NCBI RefSeq assembly: GCF_002410825.1
Contig: NZ_DHOS01000015.1
Coordinates: 1-25,842 of the forward strand
Length of the DNA stretch: 25,842 nucleotides
Direction of reading: 5' to 3'
Source of the DNA: Proteiniphilum sp. UBA5384
GTDB lineage: Bacteria; Bacteroidota; Bacteroidia; Bacteroidales; Dysgonomonadaceae
A program made the position numbers and the translations under genes. Numbering within the stretch: the stretch's first letter is position 1; the number at the start of each line of letters is the position of its first letter. The notes under the pieces are model-generated. The model was not told where the DNA came from and made no database searches. It saw nothing but the letters and a program-made list of their open reading frames with translations. Below are positions 8,050 through 14,816 of the stretch, one piece after another.

Positions 8050-8952
8050 TCATTTTACTTCGCGGGCTAAAATAGTAGCAATCCTCAACAATTCCACATC
8101 CCACTCATACCGAAGGGGATCAATCTCGAACACTTGGGCTCCGATCTCGTGGGCAATAACTGTCGTATTCTTCGTATCAAAACTACGCTCGATAAAAATA
8201 GTATTGATCTTCTCCTTACGGGCAACATCTACAATCTCTTTGATCTGAGAGGGAGAAGGACTCTTTCCCTCAAATTCGATACTGATCTGGTTCAGACCGT
8301 AATCACGTGCAAAATAACCCAATGCCGGATGGTAGATAATAAATGACTTAGAGGACACATTCTTCAACAAATCCCGGATCAGGCTGTCCGTCTTTTCTAT
8401 CTTTGCCAATAATATTTCATAATTCGCTTCATAAGTACCGGCATTATCAGGATCTATTTTCACTATCTCATTCAACATATTGCGTGTAAACACCTTAACT
8501 GCATATGGAGACGACCACACATGAGGATCTATTCCACTATGGGAATGCAAATGTGTATGGTGGAGATCATGTCCGTGATCATGATCATGGTCGTGACCTT
8601 CCATCCTCACAATACCTTCCGAACAGTTTATAATAGTCACGTTCGGGTTATTTTTTGCGAGACGTTTGCTCCAGACATTCTCAAAACCGAGATCACCCAC
8701 CATAAAATAGACATTGCTTTTTGCCATATCAACCATTACCGACGGAGCCGGTTCATACGTCTCCGGACTGGTTCCGGGCGGCACAAGCGTATTGATGGTA
8801 AACATATCGCCTACAATCTGATCGAGAAAATAACGTTGTGGTTCAATCGTTACCGTCAATATCCGGGGTCCTTCAACATTGCTTTTCTTCGTACCGGAAC
8901 CACAAGCCATAGCCAGTGCCAATAATAAGGTGATATACAAATATTTTTGCAT
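8050..8952 (-). CDS. znuA: Zinc ABC transporter substrate-binding lipoprotein (ZnuA-like)
   Basis: A cluster A-I metal-binding protein of 300 residues that captures zinc outside the inner membrane for an ABC importer. The signal peptide ends in the lipobox LAMAC (C17), so it is a lipoprotein. Metal ligands are expected at H144 (IDPHVWSS), H208 (IYHPALGY) and near the C-terminus (IFIERSFD, then DPL). Between them lies the His/Asp-rich loop of zinc-specific members, about residues 120-139, with eleven histidines. It is first in a three-gene minus-strand operon with znuC and the DUF456 gene. Zinc rather than manganese is indicated by the loop; confident on family. Confidence 0.92.
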   Translation of the reverse strand: MQKYLYITLLLALAMACGSGTKKSNVEGPRILTVTIEPQRYFLDQIVGDMFTINTLVPPGTSPETYEPAPSVMVDMAKSNVYFMVGDLGFENVWSKRLAKNNPNVTIINCSEGIVRMEGHDHDHDHGHDLHHTHLHSHSGIDPHVWSSPYAVKVFTRNMLNEIVKIDPDNAGTYEANYEILLAKIEKTDSLIRDLLKNVSSKSFIIYHPALGYFARDYGLNQISIEFEGKSPSPSQIKEIVDVARKEKINTIFIERSFDTKNTTVIAHEIGAQVFEIDPLRYEWDVELLRIATILAREVK

Positions 8953-8969
8953 AAGATGGTTTTAGTAGA

Positions 8970-8977
8970 CAAATGTA
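8970..8977 (-). promoter_or_regulatory. Promoter -7 box for the znuA operon
   Basis: On the minus strand TACATTTG matches TAnnTTTG exactly, 17 bases upstream of the znuA ATG. The only TTTG upstream (9005-9008) is 27 bases away, too far for a normal -33 box. No clear Zur-type palindrome was recognised around it. Confidence 0.4.
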
Positions 8978-9154
8978 GTAATTTTTTCCTACACAACTCC
9001 ACCGCAAATACCAAAATCAGTAACTGGCAATGGATACAATAAACAAATAGTTTCTATTTTTGTTGTGATTTTGAATAATACCTGCTTCATTCTGAATCGG
9101 GTCAGACTCAACCTACATCAGCGGAAACTGAATATTTAAACGCATAAGAAAAGT

Positions 9155-9820
9155 ATGCAACATATTATAGAAATAACGGAAGACGGATCACATACACTCT
9201 ATGTGCCGGAATTGGATGAACATTATCATTCTACGCACGGGGCCATCCGTGAGTCACTCCATGTTTATCTGGAGGCAGCGTTACACCATTGCGGTAAATC
9301 GGAGGTCAATCTATTGGAAATAGGTTTTGGCACGGGACTAAACGCCTTTCTCACCCTACTCGACATTGAAAAAACGGAAAAAACAATAAGATACACTACT
9401 CTTGAACGATATCCGGTATCGTTTGTGGACGCACAGATGTTCAATTACAGCAAATTAGTGGATCCTACGCAAGAAGAGAAGTTTATGCGGCTTCATTCTT
9501 GCCTTTGGGGAGACTGGGTGGAGATAACCTCCCATTTTCATCTAAAAAAGTTGCAAATGGATGCAAGCAGTCCGGAGAATTTCCAACCGGAAGAGCTTTT
9601 CGATGTGATCTATTACGATGCTTTTGCTCCGGAAAAACAACCCGCCATGTGGACTCAAGAAATATTCAACCGTTTATATGCTCTCAGCAATCAAGGAGCC
9701 GTCCTCACTACCTATTGCGCCAAAGGTGTGGTAAGGAGGATGCTTCAAGCCTCCGGCTTTGTGGTGGAACGCCTCTCCGGGCCTCCCGGAAAACGGGAAA
9801 TACTGCGGGCGGTAAAATAG
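9155..9820 (+). CDS. mnmD: tRNA 5-methylaminomethyl-2-thiouridine methyltransferase (MnmD)
   Basis: A stand-alone MnmD, equal to the methyltransferase half of E. coli MnmC: it transfers a methyl group from SAM to the 5-aminomethyl group of wobble uridine 34 in tRNA. In its 221 residues one sees the SAM-binding motif LLEIGFGTGLN (about 54-64), a TLERYPV acidic loop, and the family signature YYDAFAPEKQPAMWT (about 152-167) that shapes the active site, then LTTYCAKGVVRR and a C-terminal GPPGKREILRA. Bacteroidota commonly lack the fused oxidoreductase half. The gene is alone, divergent from the zinc operon. With queD/queE/rnz it is the fourth tRNA gene in the window. Confidence 0.93.
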   Translation: MQHIIEITEDGSHTLYVPELDEHYHSTHGAIRESLHVYLEAALHHCGKSEVNLLEIGFGTGLNAFLTLLDIEKTEKTIRYTTLERYPVSFVDAQMFNYSKLVDPTQEEKFMRLHSCLWGDWVEITSHFHLKKLQMDASSPENFQPEELFDVIYYDAFAPEKQPAMWTQEIFNRLYALSNQGAVLTTYCAKGVVRRMLQASGFVVERLSGPPGKREILRAVK

Positions 9821-9866
9821 CATTTTGAATATCCGTATATATTTACACGTACAAAACCAAGTAAAT

Positions 9867-10059
9867 ATGAATACTAAACTGACTTTAAAATTAAACGAGA
9901 ACTATCTCGATTCTCTCGCGAATAACTAAAGAAGATGATGACTTTGAAATATCTCCTTTCGTTAAAAGTATTTCAAGCGGAAAGAGTATTTCCGCAAATA
10001 TCGATGATCAAAAGGCAAGGGAAGAATATATCGATTTTTTAGACAAAAAACACCAATGA
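9867..10059 (+). pseudogene. Broken DUF6364-like antitoxin
   Basis: From the ATG at 9867 one frame reads MNTKLTLKLNENYLDSLANN and stops at 9927. Shifting by one base, the frame around 9922 continues ITKEDDDFEISPFVKSISSG for 45 codons to TGA at 10057. The two pieces together resemble the start and end of DUF6364-type antitoxins, which run about 80-90 residues: N-terminal beta strand (TKLTLKL), a helix-turn-helix ending ENYLDSL, then the acidic ISPFVKS tail. About 20 residues of the middle helix seem to be missing between KLN and ENYL, so there is an internal deletion as well as a frameshift. It ends one base before the PIN toxin start, the usual order for this module. Confidence 0.7.
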
Positions 10060-10060
10060 G

Positions 10061-10320
10061 ATGCAAAAAATATTTTTAGACACCAATATTATCCTTGATT
10101 TTTGGGGAGAGAGGGAAGGTTTTTATGACACAGCAGCAAAAATATTGACTTTAGCCAACAAGAAGACAGTTCAGGTATACACATCTTCTAACTCAATTGC
10201 AACATCTTACTATATCCTTTCAAGATATAAAAACTCAAAAATTGCTCTTGAGAAATTAGGAAATTCAAACTTCTTTGCAGCATATCGATCATGGACGACG
10301 AGATAATCAATAATATGTAA
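10061..10320 (+). pseudogene. Broken PIN-domain toxin
   Basis: The ATG at 10061 opens an 81-codon frame with the PIN N-terminus FLDTNIILDF (D7 is the first catalytic acid), an AAKILTLANKK helix and YTSSNSIATSYYILSR. After residue 63 the family resemblance stops, but a -1 shift near 10252 restores it: EIRKFKLLCSISIMDDEIIN, ending at TAA 10318. Intact relatives are about 135-140 residues and carry further acidic residues in a DFEDA and an ITRNxxDF motif; these are absent here and not found downstream. The toxin therefore has both a frameshift and a C-terminal truncation and should be inactive as an RNase. Confidence 0.75.
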
Positions 10321-10331
10321 CTAAAAAACTT

Positions 10332-10339
10332 TACCTTTG
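10332..10339 (+). promoter_or_regulatory. Promoter -7 box upstream of the ABC-F gene
   Basis: TACCTTTG matches TAnnTTTG and is followed by CAGC as at 263-270. A -33 TTTG is not visible at the right spacing. It would give the ABC-F gene an unusually long leader of about 265 bases. Confidence 0.4.
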
Positions 10340-10609
10340 CAGCACAAATCAATAAGTAAGGTCCAATGAAATAAAATAATTTCTTTCCATCTTTTAATGA
10401 GGTAAATCGCAAAAACGGTTTGCCGGGTTACTCATCTATTTAAAGAACGTTTTCGTTAAGCAGTACGAACAGAAGACAAGCTTGCTTGAATTATGTCGTT
10501 GCGAAAAATATTTCGATGAGCGAAGACAGAGGCAAAACTTATTTTGACCATGTTGAGCGTAGAAATAGTGCAAATAATTTGAAAACGACTAACTTTAGTT
10601 AAAGAAATT
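10340..10609 (+). other. Long leader / intergenic stretch with nested short frames before the ABC-F gene
   Basis: No gene was recognised here. Two minimal frames, ATG AAA TAA (10366-10374) and ATG AGG TAA (10397-10405), occur early. From about 10447 to 10605 the sequence is open in one frame with no ATG at its start (it contains KNISMSEDRGKTYFDHVERR) and partly open in a second frame (KQYEQKTSLLELCRCEKYFD). Overlapping open frames without good starts could mean a gene remnant, a dispersed intergenic repeat or a structured leader; the sequence alone does not decide. Confidence 0.35.
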
Positions 10610-12202
10610 ATGCTTACAATTCAAAACCTATCCTATACACATCCCGATAAGATTCTATTATTCAGCAATATTAGTCTGACAGTCAATCCGAATGAGAAAA
10701 TTGCGTTGATTGGCAATAACGGTTCCGGCAAAACCACATTGCTGAAAATCATCGCAGGGGAATTGCAACCCTCCGACGGAATATTGAAAACGGATGCCAA
10801 ACCCTACTACATTCCCCAGATCTTCGGCCAATATGACCATCTCACAATTGCCGAAGCATTGCAAATAGACCATAAGTTGGATGCTTTGCACGAAATACTG
10901 AATGGAAATGTTTCTGAAAAGAGTTATGAATTGCTTGACGACGACTGGACAGTCGAAGAACGTTGTACGGCTGCTTTGAACGAATGGCAGTTAAGCGGCT
11001 TGGACTTGTCACAAAAAATAGAGTCACTGAGCGGGGGACAGAAAACAAAGGTTTTCCTGGCAGGTATCTCCATCCATCAACCTGAACTGGTATTATTGGA
11101 CGAGCCCAGCAACCATCTGGATATTCAGGGAAGACTATATTTGTATGATTTTATAGAAAATACAAAGTGCACCTTGCTCGTCGTAAGCCACGACCGGAAA
11201 TTACTCAACCATTTGAATGTAGTCTGTGAGCTGACCAAGCACGGAATAACCGTCTATGGTGGCAATTATGACTTTTACAAAGAACAAAAACAGATAAAGG
11301 CGAATGCTTTGACGCAAGACATCCAAAGTAAAGAAAAAGCATTGAAAAAAGCTAGAGAGAAAGAGCGTGAGACCATCGAACGCCGACAGAAATTGGACGC
11401 GCGTGCAAAGAAAAACCTGGCAAATGCGGGATTGCCCAAAATAGTAGCCAATACATTGAGGAACAACGCAGAAAGAAGTACTGCCAAAATCGAGAGCGCA
11501 CACTCTGAGAAGACAGGAAATATTTCACAGGAATTGCAAGAGTTGCGTTCTTCCTTACCCGGGATCAACAAGATGAAATTTGGGTTCGACGATTCGGGGT
11601 TGCATCAGGGGAAAATCCTGTTTACTGCCACCGACATCAATTTCAGTTACGAAAACGGAAAATATGTCTGGAGTGAACCTTTGAACCTGCAGATCACGAG
11701 CGGCGAACGGATAGCCATTAAAGGATCTAACGGTTCGGGAAAGACAACGCTGATCAATATAATCCTCGGGGACCTCATACCCCAAACCGGAACTGCAATT
11801 GCCGCGGAAAACAAATCAATTTATATCGATCAGGATTATTCGCTGATAAATAACGAACTGACAATCTATGAACAGGCTGTCCGGTTTAATAGTTCCACTT
11901 TGCTCGAACATGAAATAAAAATCAGGCTGAACCGCTTTCTGTTCACGAAAGAAGATTGGAACAAACCTTGCACGACATTGAGTGGCGGAGAAAGGATGCG
12001 GTTAATGATATGCTGTTTAAACATAGCCGACAAATCGCCTGACATCATCGTTTTGGACGAGCCGACCAACAACCTCGACATCCAGAACATCGAGATACTG
12101 ACCCAGGCAATCAACGAGTATCAAGGAACATTGCTGGTGATTTCCCACGATGAGATATTCCTGGAACAGATAAACATTGAAAGAGTAATCAGTGTTAATT
12201 AG
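10610..12202 (+). CDS. ABC-F family ATPase (ribosome-associated)
   Basis: A 530-residue protein with two ABC ATPase domains and no membrane segments, as in ABC-F translation factors that bind the ribosomal E site and either rescue stalled ribosomes or dislodge antibiotics. Domain 1: Walker A GNNGSGKTT (35-43), signature LSGGQ (140-144), Walker B with D164-E165. Domain 2: Walker A GSNGSGKTT (372-380), signature LSGGE (457-461), then IIVLDEPTNNLD. The linker, about residues 230-320, is highly charged and helical, the region that in resistance ABC-Fs reaches the peptidyl-transferase centre. Its size and short linker are close to the resistance (ARE) types, but housekeeping members overlap in sequence. 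A GNAT gene follows 46 bases later. Confidence 0.85.
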   Translation: MLTIQNLSYTHPDKILLFSNISLTVNPNEKIALIGNNGSGKTTLLKIIAGELQPSDGILKTDAKPYYIPQIFGQYDHLTIAEALQIDHKLDALHEILNGNVSEKSYELLDDDWTVEERCTAALNEWQLSGLDLSQKIESLSGGQKTKVFLAGISIHQPELVLLDEPSNHLDIQGRLYLYDFIENTKCTLLVVSHDRKLLNHLNVVCELTKHGITVYGGNYDFYKEQKQIKANALTQDIQSKEKALKKAREKERETIERRQKLDARAKKNLANAGLPKIVANTLRNNAERSTAKIESAHSEKTGNISQELQELRSSLPGINKMKFGFDDSGLHQGKILFTATDINFSYENGKYVWSEPLNLQITSGERIAIKGSNGSGKTTLINIILGDLIPQTGTAIAAENKSIYIDQDYSLINNELTIYEQAVRFNSSTLLEHEIKIRLNRFLFTKEDWNKPCTTLSGGERMRLMICCLNIADKSPDIIVLDEPTNNLDIQNIEILTQAINEYQGTLLVISHDEIFLEQINIERVISVN

Positions 12203-12248
12203 AGATAAATCATAAGAAATAAATAGCGAATCGATAATTCAAAACAGT

Positions 12249-12785
12249 ATGGTAATAAAAATCGACAATGATATCGAACTAAGACAGTTGGAGCAAACAG
12301 ACGCAACTGATATTTTTGAAGCCATCGATATCCAACGGGAATATTTAGGAAAGTGGCTACCATTTGTAGCGTCCACCCAAGAAGTATCCGACACACAGGA
12401 ATTTGTAGACTCAGTCGTCAATGCCCCGAAAGAGAGATTTGAGCTGCAATTTACCATCCGAAAGCAGGATCAATTCATTGGATTGATCGGTTTTAAGGAT
12501 ACCGACAAAGCCAACAAAAAGACAGAAATCGGATACTGGCTTTCAGAGAAATACCAGAAACAGGGAATTATCACAAGATCCGTTGAGAAGCTTTGTGGTT
12601 TCGCCTTCAACGAGTTGGGCATACACAGGGTTCAGATAAAATGTGCCGTCGGCAACCAGCGCAGTATCAATGTTCCCAAAAGATTAGGATTCCGATTCGA
12701 GGGGATCGAACGGCACGGAGAGCTACTCACCGGAAATATTTTTACTGATTTGGAAATCTACAGCAAACTACAATCGGATAAATAA
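12249..12785 (+). CDS. GNAT-family N-acetyltransferase, RimJ/RimL-like
   Basis: A 178-residue acetyl-CoA-dependent N-acetyltransferase. The acetyl-CoA pyrophosphate loop is QKQGIITR (103-110), preceded by EIGYWLSEKY and followed by the helix SVEKLCGFAFNELGIHRVQI; NQRSINVPKRLGF (136-148) is the motif D/B region typical of RimJ/RimL/YdaF proteins, with C-terminal GIERHGE and a LEIYSKL end. This subgroup acetylates ribosomal-protein N-termini or small molecules; the exact acceptor is not readable from the sequence. It follows the ABC-F gene at 46 bases in the same direction and may share its message, giving a pair that could both act on ribosomes. Confidence 0.88.
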   Translation: MVIKIDNDIELRQLEQTDATDIFEAIDIQREYLGKWLPFVASTQEVSDTQEFVDSVVNAPKERFELQFTIRKQDQFIGLIGFKDTDKANKKTEIGYWLSEKYQKQGIITRSVEKLCGFAFNELGIHRVQIKCAVGNQRSINVPKRLGFRFEGIERHGELLTGNIFTDLEIYSKLQSDK

Positions 12786-12827
12786 CGATTTTAACATCCA
12801 TACTACGCTCATTTGGATCGAAATCTT

Positions 12828-12835
12828 TATCTTTG
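12828..12835 (+). promoter_or_regulatory. Promoter -7 box upstream of the alcohol dehydrogenase gene
   Basis: TATCTTTG matches TAnnTTTG and is followed by C; it lies 46 bases before the ATG at 12882. TTTG at 12812-12815 is only 12 bases upstream, too close to be a normal -33 box. Confidence 0.4.
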
Positions 12836-12881
12836 CTTCATTGCCAAGTGGCATAAAGAATATAAATAAAACTTCCCAATT

Positions 12882-13937
12882 ATGAATACATTTCCAGTAA
12901 AAGCATTCGGGACAGAAGCTCCCGAAGCCGACTTGAAGCAGATGAATATCGACCGTCGCGAAGCGACAAGAAAAGATGTGGAGATCGATATCCTATTTTG
13001 TGGCGTATGCCATTCCGACCTGCATACGGCAAGGAATGAGTGGCATGGAACCGTCTATCCCAATGTGCCGGGACATGAAATTGTGGGACGGGTCATAAAA
13101 GTGGGTGATGGCGTGACCAGATTCAAAGTGGGAGACCTTGCTGCTGTCGGCTGTATGGTAGACAGCTGCCGCGAATGTGAGCAGTGCAAACATGGGAACG
13201 AGCAGTATTGTGAAAACGGGAATACCATGACATACAACGGAGAGGACGTCTATCTTAACAAACAGACATTCGGTGGCTATTCGGAACGTATTGTGGTAAA
13301 TGAAGATTTCGTATTACATGTTCCCGAAAACCTGGACCTGGCCGCTACCGCACCATTGCTTTGCGCAGGAGTAACCACATGGTCTCCTCTGAAACACTGG
13401 AATATAGGTCCGGGACACAAAGTAGGGATTGTCGGTATCGGCGGATTGGGTCATATGGGTGTAAAGCTGGCCAAAGCGATGGGAGCTCAGGTGGTAGTTA
13501 TCACCACTTCCCCGTCGAAAGTAGATGACGCCAAACGGCTTGGGGCTGACGAAGTCATTCTCTCCACAGACAAAGAACAAATGAGAGCCAACTACAACAC
13601 GCTGCACTTTATATTGGACTGTGTTTCGGCACAGCACGATGTAAACGCATACATGCGGCTGCTCAAAGTGGACGGCACGCTTGCACTGGTAGGTTTGCCC
13701 GAACATCCATTACCAATCGCTGCATTCAGTCTGGTCTCCGAACGTAAGAGCTTTTCCGGATCAACCATCGGAAGCATCAGGGAGACACAGGAAATGCTTG
13801 ATTTCTGCGGCAAGCACAACATTACCTCTGATATAGAACTGATCAATATACAGGATATCAACACCGCCTACGAACGGTTGTTGAAAGGCGATGTCAAATA
13901 TCGATTCGTGATCGATATGAACTCTTTGAAAGGTTAA
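12882..13937 (+). CDS. Zinc-dependent NAD(P) alcohol dehydrogenase, YahK/cinnamyl-alcohol-dehydrogenase type
   Basis: A 351-residue medium-chain dehydrogenase that interconverts alcohols and aldehydes in the cytoplasm. Catalytic zinc ligands: C43 (FCGVCHSDLH), H65 with E66 (PGHE), and C161 (LLCAGVTTW). The structural zinc lobe is complete: C96, C99, C102 and C110. The dinucleotide motif GIGGLG is at 185-190, and the strand that follows ends in TTSPSK, a pattern that favours NADP(H) over NAD. The closest characterised relatives are broad-range aldehyde reductases such as E. coli YahK. It is preceded by its own promoter-like box and closed by a strong terminator, so it is probably monocistronic. 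Confidence 0.93.
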   Translation: MNTFPVKAFGTEAPEADLKQMNIDRREATRKDVEIDILFCGVCHSDLHTARNEWHGTVYPNVPGHEIVGRVIKVGDGVTRFKVGDLAAVGCMVDSCRECEQCKHGNEQYCENGNTMTYNGEDVYLNKQTFGGYSERIVVNEDFVLHVPENLDLAATAPLLCAGVTTWSPLKHWNIGPGHKVGIVGIGGLGHMGVKLAKAMGAQVVVITTSPSKVDDAKRLGADEVILSTDKEQMRANYNTLHFILDCVSAQHDVNAYMRLLKVDGTLALVGLPEHPLPIAAFSLVSERKSFSGSTIGSIRETQEMLDFCGKHNITSDIELINIQDINTAYERLLKGDVKYRFVIDMNSLKG

Positions 13938-13966
13938 GGGTAAGCCGGAATTACCCCCTTAATTTT
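13934..13966 (+). terminator. Rho-independent terminator of the alcohol dehydrogenase gene
   Basis: TTAAGGGTAA and TTACCCCCTTAA pair around the loop GCCGGAA (two extra Cs bulge) and TTTTC follows. The stem includes the stop codon of the dehydrogenase gene, so termination is immediate. Confidence 0.7.
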
Positions 13967-13968
13967 CA

Positions 13969-13998
13969 GCTTGCGCACGGAATCTATCGTGCGCAGGC
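13969..13998 (+). repeat. Second strong hairpin: perfect TGCGCACG/CGTGCGCA inverted repeat
   Basis: TGCGCACG (13972-13979) and CGTGCGCA (13988-13995) are perfectly complementary with an 8-base loop, and the flanks add about three more pairs. There is no clear T run after it. It lies just behind the dehydrogenase terminator and about 43 bases before the HMA-AraC gene, so it may be a back-up terminator, an mRNA 5' structure of the regulator gene or an operator. Confidence 0.6.
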
Positions 13999-14040
13999 AT
14001 TTACTTGATTTTATTGTAAACGGATAACTATGAACGAACA

Positions 14041-14610
14041 ATGACTATGGGTTCACTTTTCATAAAAAATATGGTTTGCAACCGCTGTATCATGGTTGTA
14101 CGGCAGGAATTGGAAAAATTGGGATTGGACGTGAAAAGTGTCACGCTGGGCGAGGTGATCCTCGGCAAAGAACCGACATCCGAAGAAAGAAGAGAGATAG
14201 AATCCGTTTTAGTCCCGTTAGGATTTGAGGTGATCGACGACAAAAAAAGCAGGATTATCGAAAAGATCAAAACCCTCATCATCGACCGGGTGCATCACCA
14301 CGACGATGACACCAATGTAAACCTGTCAGAGCTGTTGAGCAGTGAGTTACACCACGATTACAACTACCTGTCCAACCTATTTTCGGAAGTGGAAGGCATC
14401 ACCATCGAAAAGTATTTCATCGCCCAGAAGATTGAGAAAGTCAAGGAGTTGTTGGTTTACGATGAATTATCGTTGAGTGAGATCGCTTATCGACTCAACT
14501 ATTCGAGCGTTGCCTACCTGAGCAATCAGTTCAAAAAAGTAACCGGACTCACACCGAGCCACTTCAAACAGATCAGAGAAGACAAAAGAAAACCGCTGGA
14601 TAAGGTGTAA
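14041..14610 (+). CDS. AraC-type transcription regulator with N-terminal heavy-metal-binding (HMA-like) region
   Basis: A 189-residue protein with two parts. Residues 1-75 resemble a heavy-metal-associated fold: a first strand SLFIKNM, then C13 and C16 in MVCNRCIMVV, the place where HMA domains bind copper(I), a helix, and a closing GFEVID strand. A His/Asp patch (VHHHDDD, about 84-90) follows. Residues about 95-189 are an AraC/XylS double helix-turn-helix, with LSLSEIAYRLNYSSVAYLSN and FKKVTGLTPSHFKQ as the second helix-turn-helix signature. A metal site fused to an AraC DNA-binding domain, next to copA, suggests a direct copper sensor-activator; this is inference from domain and neighbourhood. 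The start could also be the ATG at 14047. Confidence 0.85.
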   Translation: MTMGSLFIKNMVCNRCIMVVRQELEKLGLDVKSVTLGEVILGKEPTSEERREIESVLVPLGFEVIDDKKSRIIEKIKTLIIDRVHHHDDDTNVNLSELLSSELHHDYNYLSNLFSEVEGITIEKYFIAQKIEKVKELLVYDELSLSEIAYRLNYSSVAYLSNQFKKVTGLTPSHFKQIREDKRKPLDKV

Positions 14611-14712
14611 GGAGATAAAAGAAACAAATAAGAACCGCAACAAATTTCCGACATCTGTAAATATTACAAATCAAATCCATAAAACTACAATAGGATAACT
14701 CCATTTTATCGC

Positions 14713-14720
14713 CATCTTTG
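14713..14720 (+). promoter_or_regulatory. Candidate -7 box for copA
   Basis: CATCTTTG differs from TAnnTTTG at one base (C for the first T) and is followed by CA. It is 97 bases before the copA ATG; the -33 region has no TTTG, as expected if an activator is needed. Confidence 0.3.
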
Positions 14721-14744
14721 CATTGTCAACAATAAAGTAAACCT

Positions 14745-14800
14745 TTTCGTTATAGCAGACAGCCCGATAGCCAACGTGTTTGAGGCATGCCATAACGAAA
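14745..14800 (+). repeat. Inverted repeat TTTCGTTAT...ATAACGAAA in the copA leader
   Basis: TTTCGTTAT (14745-14753) is a perfect reverse complement of ATAACGAAA (14792-14800), with 38 bases between. The palindrome GGCATGCC (14784-14791) abuts the right arm. The whole lies between the candidate promoter and the copA start, 17 bases before the ATG. It could fold in the mRNA as a large leader hairpin or be a two-site operator for the neighbouring HMA-AraC protein. Confidence 0.5.
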
Positions 14801-14816
14801 TGCTGATAAGAAAGCT

